Part shown: piece by piece, positions 34,468-42,509 of the stretch
Position numbering within the stretch: the first letter of the stretch is position 1
How the letters are laid out: the number at the start of each line of letters is the position of its first letter
Origin: Pseudomonas sp. MH9.2
Lineage (GTDB): Bacteria; Pseudomonadota; Gammaproteobacteria; Pseudomonadales; Pseudomonadaceae
Assembly: GCF_034353875.1 (NCBI RefSeq)
Contig: NZ_CP133784.1
Coordinates: 4,058,501 to 4,122,500, forward strand
Reading direction: 5' to 3'
DNA: 64,000 bases
Made by a program: the position numbers and the translations under genes
Notes under the pieces: model-generated
Seen by the model: only the letters and a program-made list of their open reading frames with translations
Database searches by the model: none
Told to the model about the DNA's origin: nothing

Positions 34468-35472
34468 TCAGGCAATCAGGAAACGGCGACTCCCCGTTTT
34501 GTTGGTCGAGTAGCGCACTTGCAAATAGGGCTTCTCTTTCAGCAGGCGCGGTACATCCAGTGCCAGGCTGTCCTTAGCTTTCTTCCAGGTTATGCCGCCC
34601 GTTTCGAAAGCAGCATGGCTGGCGTCACCTATGGCCTGTTGCAGAGTTTGTTTAAGTTGGGCTTCCACCGTCTCCTGTTCGGCAATCGATTGCCGAACAG
34701 CTTTCAGTTCGGTGAATGCGTCAGAAAGGCGTCGATCATTTGTAAAGTCCACAGACTGACCATTGTCAGTTGGATACAAACAACGCAAAGCCAGATCTGA
34801 CGATACCGAGCCATCAGCCGGTGGCGGTGTGTCGCTGACGACGTAATCCCAAAACAGGCGTTCCAGGTCGATAAGGCGAGCAATCAGGGAATCGTCACGC
34901 TCAACGCGATGGATCTCTAAATGCTGGCCGCCCAGTAAAACGGCAACGTCTGCCGCCTGTTTGCCCGTCACGGCTAACTGGTGCATGACTTGAAGTTGGA
35001 CATACTCGGGCACGCCCTCTTTCCAGAGACGGGCGCCGTTTATGCCAGCAGTTTTGCATTCGAGGATTTGTACATCGTCTGCGCCAATCACCTCACGGTC
35101 GATGTTGGCCAGCATCCAGGACAGCTGTGGATCTGGGTGCTGAAGCACTGCGTTGATGCGCCGCACTCGGTGACCACTGCGCTTGGTGTAATGCGATGCG
35201 ACAATCGGTTCCAGGACGTTGCCCCAATAGGCTGGGCTCTCTTCATCCTGCGGGTCTAGCTTGGGCAGTGAGGTATCACGCCCGGTTTTCTCCAACCACA
35301 ACTCCAACTGGGATTTGTAAGGGTTAAGGCCTACGGCAGCGGCGGCATCCGAACTGCCGATGCCACGTTTACGTACTGCCAGCCAGTCCTCACGCGGCAG
35401 TTGTTTGGTGCCTACAAGGCGTAAAGCTGGACGGGGTTTTGCGCAGGGGTATTGCAGCGTTTGCGTTCCCAT
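34468..35472 (-). CDS. YqaJ-family viral recombinase exonuclease
   Basis: A 334-residue YqaJ/lambda-exonuclease-like nuclease of the PD-(D/E)XK fold. G-I-G-S-S-D-A-A-A-A-V-G-L near residue 37 and W-G-N-V-L-E-P near 88 are the family's first motifs. The catalytic stretch is N-I-D-R-E-V near 122 followed by I-L-E-C-K-T near 135, and V-Q-L-Q-V-M-H-Q-L near 152 completes the set. Such enzymes digest one strand from a double-strand end for single-strand annealing recombination. It lies between the Cys-rich and DUF932 genes. It likely serves recombination of the mobile element. Confidence 0.82.
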   Translation of the reverse strand: MGTQTLQYPCAKPRPALRLVGTKQLPREDWLAVRKRGIGSSDAAAAVGLNPYKSQLELWLEKTGRDTSLPKLDPQDEESPAYWGNVLEPIVASHYTKRSGHRVRRINAVLQHPDPQLSWMLANIDREVIGADDVQILECKTAGINGARLWKEGVPEYVQLQVMHQLAVTGKQAADVAVLLGGQHLEIHRVERDDSLIARLIDLERLFWDYVVSDTPPPADGSVSSDLALRCLYPTDNGQSVDFTNDRRLSDAFTELKAVRQSIAEQETVEAQLKQTLQQAIGDASHAAFETGGITWKKAKDSLALDVPRLLKEKPYLQVRYSTNKTGSRRFLIA

Positions 35473-35537
35473 GACGTTTTCCTATGCGGCATAAAAAAAC
35501 GCCCGGCCAGCAGAGGCTGACTAGGCGCTTTATTAGC

Positions 35538-35561
35538 AGGTGAGTAGGTGAGTAGGTGAGT
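35538..35561. repeat. three tandem copies of AGGTGAGT
   Basis: Three perfect 8-base units in the gap between the DUF932 and YqaJ genes. It is short and of unknown meaning, and prone to slippage. Confidence 0.7.
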
Positions 35562-35573
35562 AGATCGGTGTGA

Positions 35574-36542
35574 CTAAGCGGCAAGTTGCAGTGCTGCATT
35601 GAGTGCGCGTTGTTTGATCACAGCACCTTGGCCGAACCAAGCTGAGTCCATTCGGTATTCAGTACTTCGGGCACGCCGCTCGTGATCAACATATTCCGTG
35701 ACAGCGTTGAGCAAGCCCCAAGCTGTTCCTTGAGCTGACTCCAGTGTCGATCCGCGACCCTGGCCTTCATATAGGCTCTGTACTTTGCGCAGTGCCCGCT
35801 CGTTGGGCAGCACCTCCGGAAGCGGGCTGTTCGGATTAGAGTCACAGAGCACGCTCATGAAGAAGCCCATCGCCTCATGCCACTGGACTTTACGCTCGGC
35901 CAGATGGCGCATCCGATACATGAACTCGTCCCATTGCGAGACGGCGATCCCCAGTTGTTTCTTCACCGCCTGTGGATCGAAGCGGGTGTTGTGCGGCACC
36001 TTGATCGCGCGGGTCGTGCCATCCAGGGCGATGGTTAGAGTGTTGTTGCAAACTACGCGCACGGTGGTCGGTGTTGCCGTGGTGGCCAGTGTGCCGTCGC
36101 ATGATGTGGCCAGCAGTAGATAGCCGTTTACCTGATCGTTCCCTTTGAGTGCAGTCGCCTGACCGGTCTTGGCTAAGGCCCAAAATTTTCGCCCGCCTTT
36201 CAACACACCAGCGGTTTCTAGCTCGTAGCCTGAGACTTCGGTGAGATCCCGGTAAAACTCCAGTACTTCACGCGGCTGCACGACATGGTAGCGCTGGGAT
36301 ACAACCGAAAGGGCTGCCTTGGTATCCGAACGGTAGAGTACTTTCTGCTCGGGGAAGGAGTGAATGCTCCCGAGGTTGCCGATGGTGTCCGCTTTGAAGT
36401 GAACCGGGCTTTCCTGGATCTTCCAGTCCATACCGGCTTCGCGCTGCCAGATTTCCAGTGGTTGTTGAGGAGAAAGGCGACTGCCCAGACCATGCCAGGG
36501 GGTAGCGCCAACATATGCCATTTGTTCGATTTGATGAGCCAT
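35574..36542 (-). CDS. DUF932 domain protein
   Basis: A 322-residue DUF932 (phage/plasmid-related, TIGR03299-like) protein: G-A-T-P-W-H-G-L-G near residue 13, R-S-D-T-K-A-A-L-S-V-V-S near 73 and V-R-V-V-C-N-N-T-L near 158 are family stretches. The function of the family is unknown; members accompany plasmid and phage recombination genes. ATG 36542 begins M-A-H-Q-I-E-Q-M. It is the first gene of the minus-strand trio and is followed after about 100 bases by the YqaJ exonuclease. Confidence 0.8.
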   Translation of the reverse strand: MAHQIEQMAYVGATPWHGLGSRLSPQQPLEIWQREAGMDWKIQESPVHFKADTIGNLGSIHSFPEQKVLYRSDTKAALSVVSQRYHVVQPREVLEFYRDLTEVSGYELETAGVLKGGRKFWALAKTGQATALKGNDQVNGYLLLATSCDGTLATTATPTTVRVVCNNTLTIALDGTTRAIKVPHNTRFDPQAVKKQLGIAVSQWDEFMYRMRHLAERKVQWHEAMGFFMSVLCDSNPNSPLPEVLPNERALRKVQSLYEGQGRGSTLESAQGTAWGLLNAVTEYVDHERRARSTEYRMDSAWFGQGAVIKQRALNAALQLAA

Positions 36543-36636
36543 GATTGCGATTCCTTAGGGTGCAAGCCGGCATAAATGCCGCGCGCCGCGCAGCACTGTC
36601 CGGACCTGATAGATGAAAAGAGAGAAGGGGGTAAGG

Positions 36637-36968
36637 TTAAGCAGACAGATTGAAGCGATGCCCGCAGATCAGGCAGAGATTGTGGGCGAGGACATGGCGG
36701 TCAAGTTTGTTGCCGAGTTTAGCACCCAATGCACAGCCTCCAGCTCCACCTACAAGACTCCCTAGGATGGCGCCGGAAACGGCCCCGAGAGTGATACCGA
36801 GCGGGCCTGCAATAGCGCCGACGGTGGCACCTGCCTGTGACCGCCTGCAAGTGCTGCACTGACGCCGCGTGCTGCACCGTCAACCGTACCGATGGCAGCC
36901 GCAATTTTCATTGCCTGGTGGAGAGAGGCGATTTTGGGTGAGTTACAGCGAGGGCACTGCAATGACAT
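36637..36968 (-). pseudogene. Gly-zipper island protein with a frameshift
   Basis: A small protein starting M-S-L-Q-C-P-R-C-N-S (a zinc-finger-like C-x2-C) and ending C-L-I-C-G-H-R-F-N-L, with a Gly/Ala-rich membrane-like middle (V-G-A-I-A-G-P-L-G-I-T-L-G-A-V). The two halves lie in different frames and join near 36831-36850, where one base appears missing; the total length of 332 bases is one short of 111 codons. The matching cysteine pairs at both ends support a once continuous protein of about 110 residues. Either a decayed gene or a sequencing error. Confidence 0.6.
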
Positions 36969-37169
36969 GGTTTGAATCTCCATGGTGGTGATGTCATGGC
37001 AGTGATGTAGGGCTGTAATTTTTTTGAGTTGAATTGAGCGCCTACTGGCCCATGAAACAGCTGCAATCGACCAGCGGATACGAGCACTGACCGTGCCCCT
37101 GAAAACGTATCCCTTGCCAAGTGTCCAACTAGCCGCAAGGATACGACATGACTAAGCCTAAATCAGACC

Positions 37170-37307
37170 GTGACGATCCCGGCTGAAAAATCAGAAACAG
37201 TTTTCAAATGCTCAGCGTTGATAGGGGTCGTTGCCGTGGTCATATTGTTCCTCGGCGTTTCGATATTCATCTTCTTCAGCCCCTATGGTAAACACTACTG
37301 GACCTGA
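37170..37307 (+). CDS. possible small single-pass membrane protein, 45 aa
   Basis: A GTG-started frame of 45 residues with a strong hydrophobic helix (L-I-G-V-V-A-V-V-I-L-F-L-G-V-S) and a short tail ending G-K-H-Y-W-T. A well-placed ATG at 37148, after AAGGATACGAC, opens another frame that stops after 13 codons; a one-base change would join the two. So it is either a small protein or a frameshifted one. It lies upstream of gajA on the same strand. No family is recognised. Confidence 0.35.
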   Translation: MTIPAEKSETVFKCSALIGVVAVVILFLGVSIFIFFSPYGKHYWT

Positions 37308-37388
37308 TCATTTACAAGCGTCAAATTCAGAAGGAATAGCTCCAGCGGCAACTACTGCTAAAGTTCGGTTTTCGCAGCCCCCAGCTTT

Positions 37389-37568
37389 TCAATCGGCCAA
37401 TCCCTTATCGATACGCAAAGCTTGGATCTCCCTCTTGGTAGTTCCTGTTAAATCCAGCAGCGACTCTGTCAAACCTTGATGTTGCAGGTGGGCGAGTACG
37501 AAGCGGACGTATTCGTGACAGGATGTTTGGAACAAATATTCAACAACAAAAACTAGGCGGCCATGCAT
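37389..37568 (-). pseudogene. C-terminal remnant of an unknown gene abutting gajA
   Basis: A 59-codon minus-strand frame with protein-like composition (V-R-F-V-L-A-H-L-Q-H-Q-G-L-T-E and T-T-K-R-E-I-Q-A-L-R), ending TGA at 37391-37389. The protein-like part has no good start of its own: the only ATG overlaps the gajA start and no ribosome site is seen. It looks like the tail of a gene cut when the Gabija module was inserted. Confidence 0.3.
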
Positions 37569-39311
37569 CTTTCAAATCTAAAATTATGGAATTTCAGGAC
37601 CTTCGGCAGCACCGGGGCATTTGCCTTGGATGTTCCTCATCTCGATCTGGCCTTTAATTCCGACCTGAACGTCCTCATCGGAGAGAACGATTCCGGAAAG
37701 TCAGCGATCATCGATGCGATCCGCCTCGTGCTGAAGACGCACAGCTATGACTGGATGCGGATCGACGAAGACGATTTCCATTTTGGGCAGAACCGTCTGC
37801 GTGTCGAACTCGTACTTTCTGGTATCAAGCCGGAAGAAGGGAAAAACTTCACCGAGTTCCTGTCCTGGAGACCGGTTGGGGACGATGTCGAGCCGTTTCT
37901 TCGACTTATTCTCGATGTAAAAAGGACACCCTCCAACGGTCAGGTCCGACCCTATGAAGTGCGCGCTGGCGCAGACACGGACGGGAAGCACCTCAGTCCC
38001 GAGGCTCGTGAATATTTGAAGGTGACCTACCTAAAGCCGCTCCGCGACGCGGAGGAGGAGCTCGTCGCGCGGAAGAACTCCCGTTTGTCCCAGATCCTTC
38101 TCGGGCATGAGGCTTTCAAGAACAAGGGATCAAACCACGTCCTGATGGGGCTGCTGTCCGATTTTAACGGTTCGATCGAGGGTTACTTCGATGGTAAGGA
38201 CAACGTTGGGGGAAGTATCGCCGACCAGCTAGGAAAGGATCTGAAGGACAAGATCGACACTTACATCGGCGAACTGTACGAGCAAGGGAAGAAAACAGGT
38301 CTGGCCGTGACCGAGCGAAGGCAAATCAAAAACCTGCTGGAAAAACTGGAACTATCAATTCAAGGAGAAACCAGACCCGGTCTCGGTACTCTCAATCGCC
38401 TCTTCATGGCATCTGAGTTGTTACATCTTAACAAGGTCAACTGGACCGGGATGCGGCTAGGGCTGATCGAGGAGCTGGAAGCCCACCTCCATCCTCAAGC
38501 GCAGATGCAGGCAATTGAGACGTTCCAGAAGCAGAAGGACGTCCAGCTCATACTCACGACACATAGCCCCAACATAGGTTCAAAACTCGAACTCCGGAAC
38601 CTTATCATCTGCGGCGGAGGTAACGCATTTCCGATGAGTGCGGATCATACAGAGCTAGCGCCCGACGACTATGTATTCCTCCAACGATTCCTAGACGTAA
38701 CCAAGGCAAACCTGTTCTTTTCGAAGGGGGTCATACTGGTCGAGGGTTGGTCAGAAGAACTGCTGATGCATGAGCTTGCGATGCTTGTTGGCTATGACCT
38801 GACGGCAAGGGGTGTAGCGGTCGTCAACGTAAACAACTTAGCTTTCATCCGCTACGCGAATATATTCAAGCGCAAGGTTGAACCCCATTTCTCCAAGCCG
38901 GTGGCCATCGTCACGGACGTGGACATCCCGCTTGACGAGGAGGACGGTCCGGCTCCAGGCGACAAGGTGAAGCTCTTGAAGGCCTTGGCAGACAAGGCAG
39001 AAAAATACGACGGCCAATGCGTGAAGTCCTTCATTGCCCCCCAATGGACACTAGAATACTGCTTGTCGAAATCCTCAGCGTTCAAGGATAAGTTCGCAGA
39101 GATAGCGAAGGCTGTGCACAGCAAGACCGACTGGACGGATTTTGACGCGACACTGGCGAATAAGCTGAAATGCCGCAGCCTCGCTAAGACCGAGATATCT
39201 GCACGCCTGGCCCAGGCCATTGCCAACGGGGAAATCGAGAAGTCGAAAGTGACTAATGACTCGCACGTCGGCTACCTAGTCAAAGCCATCGAGTATGCCT
39301 GTGGAAATTAG
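37563..39311 (+). CDS. gajA: Gabija GajA, OLD-family ATPase-nuclease
   Basis: A 582-residue OLD-family nuclease, matching the length of characterised GajA (about 578). The ATPase part has Walker A G-E-N-D-S-G-K-S (residues 40-47), the Walker B region E-E-L-E-A-H-L-H-P-Q (about 303) and the switch H-S-P-N. The C-terminal TOPRIM nuclease domain has L-V-E-G-W-S-E-E (about 393) and T-D-V-D-I-P (about 451), giving the acidic metal-binding residues. It forms the oligomeric nuclease that GajB activates during phage infection. It overlaps gajB by 17 bases. ATG 37563 is the first Met of the family's N-terminal strand. Confidence 0.9.
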   Translation: MHLSNLKLWNFRTFGSTGAFALDVPHLDLAFNSDLNVLIGENDSGKSAIIDAIRLVLKTHSYDWMRIDEDDFHFGQNRLRVELVLSGIKPEEGKNFTEFLSWRPVGDDVEPFLRLILDVKRTPSNGQVRPYEVRAGADTDGKHLSPEAREYLKVTYLKPLRDAEEELVARKNSRLSQILLGHEAFKNKGSNHVLMGLLSDFNGSIEGYFDGKDNVGGSIADQLGKDLKDKIDTYIGELYEQGKKTGLAVTERRQIKNLLEKLELSIQGETRPGLGTLNRLFMASELLHLNKVNWTGMRLGLIEELEAHLHPQAQMQAIETFQKQKDVQLILTTHSPNIGSKLELRNLIICGGGNAFPMSADHTELAPDDYVFLQRFLDVTKANLFFSKGVILVEGWSEELLMHELAMLVGYDLTARGVAVVNVNNLAFIRYANIFKRKVEPHFSKPVAIVTDVDIPLDEEDGPAPGDKVKLLKALADKAEKYDGQCVKSFIAPQWTLEYCLSKSSAFKDKFAEIAKAVHSKTDWTDFDATLANKLKCRSLAKTEISARLAQAIANGEIEKSKVTNDSHVGYLVKAIEYACGN

Positions 39312-41307
39312 TGTTTCCGATGACGATATCGCCTACGCAGAGCGGGTCCTCCTACCAGCGGGAGAGTCGTTTGACGCGGAGCGGAGCCGCTTTATCAGAA
39401 ACATGGCCACGCTCGACCTGCAAGCTGTGCCTGGTAGCGGAAAAACTACGGCACTTCTTGCCAAACTCCTGATCCTGGACCGTTACCTGCCATTCGAAGA
39501 CGGCTCCGGCATTCTGGTTATCTCGCACACGAATGCGGCAATTGACGAGATAAAGGGCAAGATAGGCTCGCATTGCGTGAACCTTTTTCACTATCCAAAC
39601 TTCGTCGGAACGATACAGGCTTTCGTTGATGAATTCTTGGCCGTGCCCTTCTACACCAACAAGTATGGAAAGGCACCGACACGTATTGACGACGACATCT
39701 ACAATCAGAAGTTCGCACTTCCTCCATTCGGCTTCAAGGGCTTCGCCCTGCAGGAGAACAAGAACTCGCTTAGGTTCCTGATGGCCAATACCAAGAAAAT
39801 TAGATGGTCCTTCTCCGACGGAAAGGTGCTGTTGACTGACGGGTACTGTGGGAAGGAAATCGACTTCAAGAAGCCTCGCGGCAACACCAAGCCCCAAAAC
39901 TATGCGGACTGGAGCGACGCAGAGAAAGACCGTATCCGGCAGTGGGTAGGCTCGTTCAAGCTGTCAATTATTAAATCAGGGTGCCTGTGCTACGACGACG
40001 CGTATTTCCTGGCGCGTATGTCGCTCGTGAGGAACGCGCCTGTCAAACTGCTCCTCCAGAAACGCTTCGCCCATGTGTTTGTGGATGAGATGCAGGATAT
40101 GGAACGACATCAGTACGAGCTTCTAGAAGATATTTTCTACGACGCAGGGGCAAGCAGTGCTACATACCAGAGGATCGGAGACAGAAATCAGTCCATATTC
40201 GACGGCAGGAACAGCGCCGCAAACGAGTATTTGGCAGACCGTGCGATGCTCCTCGAACTCAACGGCAGCTACCGCCTGAGCCCAGTCCTTGCGGGTGTCG
40301 TCAACGTATTCGCGATCAACCCCATCCGTATCGAGGGAAGACGAAAGAACCCTGATGGTTCTGACGTTTCGATTAACCCCCGTCTCATTGTCTACTCCGA
40401 TTCCACAAAGGGCCTGGTGATCGATCGGTTTGCGTCGATCATAAGGGACCTGACTGATAGCGGTGCGATCCCTACGAATCCCAGCAACCGATACAAGGCA
40501 GTAGCGTGGGCAACCAAGGAAGAGAGCGGTAAGGTACGCCTTCCCGACTATTTCCCGTCTTACTCTAAGGTCGAGCTGCAAAGACGGACCGACCACACTG
40601 ACCTGTCTAGCCACCTCGTTGCTGCTAGGGGCGACGACTGCTCGCTGGCGTCGGTTGAGATGGCTATCGTCAACGCGCTATTGCGGATACTGAGGTTGGA
40701 AAAGGCTGAGGATCTCGCGGGAAAACACTTTGTCAAGCGGACCATGCATGAGTTCCTTGGGGACACAAATCCAGATTACTGGTGCGAGTACCAATCAAAG
40801 GTTTACGAATGGTGTCTGGAAGTCGCGCGCGGTAACACTATGGCTGTTCTAAAAGACGTTAGAAGCCACTTGCCGACCTTCCTTTCTATATTCGGCCGCC
40901 AAATTTGCAATAGCCGGGATTTCGTCCACGATCACGCAAATGCCGCGAGTGGCTCATCGTCAGCCACGCAGAAGCTGGCGCGCAATGTTTTGGTTTGTGA
41001 AGGCATTCGCGTAGAAGTCGCGACCGTGCACCGAGTCAAGGGGGAGACGCACACTGCCACTCTATATATGGAAACCTTCTACGAAAGAGGCGGAGGCGGG
41101 AACTACGAGTCGGAGCGCCTCGCGGTTCAATTTAAGGGGCAGCCGATAGATACCAAGGTCCACGACCTCGTACGACAATCGGCAAAGATGATATACGTCG
41201 GATTCTCACGTCCGACCCACTTGCTCTGTTTCGCACTACATGAGAGTCGTTTCGCAAAAATCGAGGCAGGCATTAATAATAGCGTCTGGGAGGTACTGCG
41301 GCTCTAG
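39295..41307 (+). CDS. gajB: Gabija GajB, UvrD-like helicase
   Basis: A 670-residue superfamily-1A helicase: motif I P-G-S-G-K-T-T (about residue 45), motif II V-D-E-M-Q-D (about 263), motif III G-D-R-N-Q-S-I-F (about 295), motif IV N-G-S-Y-R (about 320), motif V V-H-R-V-K-G-E-T (about 577) and motif VI V-G-F-S-R-P-T-H near the end. It senses DNA ends and releases GajA nuclease activity. It is longer than the characterised GajB (about 494 residues, from memory), with extra sequence between motifs IV and V. It is translationally coupled to gajA by overlap. Confidence 0.88.
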   Translation: MPVEISVSDDDIAYAERVLLPAGESFDAERSRFIRNMATLDLQAVPGSGKTTALLAKLLILDRYLPFEDGSGILVISHTNAAIDEIKGKIGSHCVNLFHYPNFVGTIQAFVDEFLAVPFYTNKYGKAPTRIDDDIYNQKFALPPFGFKGFALQENKNSLRFLMANTKKIRWSFSDGKVLLTDGYCGKEIDFKKPRGNTKPQNYADWSDAEKDRIRQWVGSFKLSIIKSGCLCYDDAYFLARMSLVRNAPVKLLLQKRFAHVFVDEMQDMERHQYELLEDIFYDAGASSATYQRIGDRNQSIFDGRNSAANEYLADRAMLLELNGSYRLSPVLAGVVNVFAINPIRIEGRRKNPDGSDVSINPRLIVYSDSTKGLVIDRFASIIRDLTDSGAIPTNPSNRYKAVAWATKEESGKVRLPDYFPSYSKVELQRRTDHTDLSSHLVAARGDDCSLASVEMAIVNALLRILRLEKAEDLAGKHFVKRTMHEFLGDTNPDYWCEYQSKVYEWCLEVARGNTMAVLKDVRSHLPTFLSIFGRQICNSRDFVHDHANAASGSSSATQKLARNVLVCEGIRVEVATVHRVKGETHTATLYMETFYERGGGGNYESERLAVQFKGQPIDTKVHDLVRQSAKMIYVGFSRPTHLLCFALHESRFAKIEAGINNSVWEVLRL

Positions 41308-41447
41308 CTGTGCTCGCCGCACTATCCGCTTTCAATCCGAAACAGGCTGCTCGCAGCAGCTTCATCCAGGACGGCTCCCGTTGCAACCCGGTCTCTCAAG
41401 TACGGCGATCAATGTCCATTAAGGGGCATTAATTGTTGGTCGCGCGA

Positions 41448-41813
41448 TCAGCACATCGAGATAACTTTCAGGCCTCTGCCCCCCTGAATGGCTGAGACGG
41501 ACAAGCTGCCGGTAGCAGCATGTTGAACGTGGTCGCTCCACCAGGTCATCATTGGGCGCCTGCGTTCTATGTAATCCGCTCGGTTGTAAGCGCTGCGCAC
41601 CTCGTCCTTATCCACGTGAGCAAGTGCAACCTCAATCAATTCGGGGTCCCACCCCTGTTCGTTCAGGATAGTACTGGCCATGGAACGCATACCGTGGCTC
41701 ACCAATCGCCCTTCAAAACCCATGCGTTTCAAAGCCATATTGGCAGTCTGGCTGTTGCAGTGAGTTCGTGTGTCTCTGTCTGCAGGGAACACGTACGCTA
41801 CCAGTAGCTGCTT
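41448..41813 (-). pseudogene. C-terminal fragment of a P4-type integrase
   Basis: About 120 codons nearly identical to the C terminus of the intact integrase at 47438-48706, from V-F-P-A-D-R-D to the end. They include the H-G-M-R motif, A-L-A-H-V-D and the catalytic Tyr in A-Y-N-R-A-D-Y. The N-terminal 330 residues are absent; similarity stops near 41813, just before the Zorya-like operon. It marks an older integrase whose front was replaced when the Zorya-like module arrived, so the island is composite. Confidence 0.85.
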
Positions 41814-41844
41814 GCTGAACGTGGTTGATCAATGAAACACTCGC

Positions 41845-42501
41845 TCAAAAACGCTTGGTCGAATCGGGGCGATTAACAAACTGCACCTCTATGCGCCGAT
41901 TGTGTTCATCCGCTGGGTCAAGATCCGGTAGCGGTTGAGAATCCCCGTAACCGGCTACGATGACTCGCTTGGCTTGTCCCGGATCGAGGATTTCGATGAT
42001 CAACTTGCGTGCCTCTCTCGCCCGCGCAGCAGACAGTGTGAAGTTGTCGTCGTAGACCGTGCAGAACTTGACGAAGTCGATCACCGGCCGTGATACCTGA
42101 ATATTGTCGGTGTGCCCCTCCACCAGTATCTGGGCTTCGCTGGAACTACCAAAGAACGTAGCGATACGGGGACTGACGAGCCGCAGTTCGCGCTTGGCCT
42201 CGTCGGTCAAACAAGCACTGCCCCGGGCGAACATCTTGTCGCCCAGGGTCATTTTGTTGCCTGCCAGATCGAACGAAACCAGTCCGGTGTCGTCCTGGGC
42301 ATCCAGGGCGGCCTTCATCTCCTGGAGTAGGCTAGTGACTTTTTCCTGCTCAGTCACGCCCACCTGGTTTTGCTCTTCTTGGCGCTTGAGCTCGGCAAAC
42401 TGGTTCTGCAATACGGACATCACTAGTAACAACATCACCACGGCCATCACGCCAGCCATCAGGTCAGAGATGGATACCCATTCGCTTGGTTTCTCTTTCA
42501 T
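41845..42501 (-). CDS. zorB: ZorB-like OmpA/MotB-domain protein
   Basis: A 218-residue MotB/OmpA-type stator partner: short cytoplasmic N terminus, one membrane helix (M-A-G-V-M-A-V-V-M-L-L-L, residues 15-33) with Asp13 just before it as the likely ion-binding residue, then a linker and an OmpA peptidoglycan-binding domain with V-E-G-H-T-D-N (about 127) and G-Y-G-D-S-Q-P ... N-R-R-I-E-V at the end. It is the last gene of the four-gene operon, nine bases after the MotA/TolQ-like gene. The pair matches ZorA-ZorB of Zorya, an inner-membrane ion-driven motor that signals phage entry. Confidence 0.75.
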   Translation of the reverse strand: MKEKPSEWVSISDLMAGVMAVVMLLLVMSVLQNQFAELKRQEEQNQVGVTEQEKVTSLLQEMKAALDAQDDTGLVSFDLAGNKMTLGDKMFARGSACLTDEAKRELRLVSPRIATFFGSSSEAQILVEGHTDNIQVSRPVIDFVKFCTVYDDNFTLSAARAREARKLIIEILDPGQAKRVIVAGYGDSQPLPDLDPADEHNRRIEVQFVNRPDSTKRF

Positions 42502-42509
42502 GACGGCGC

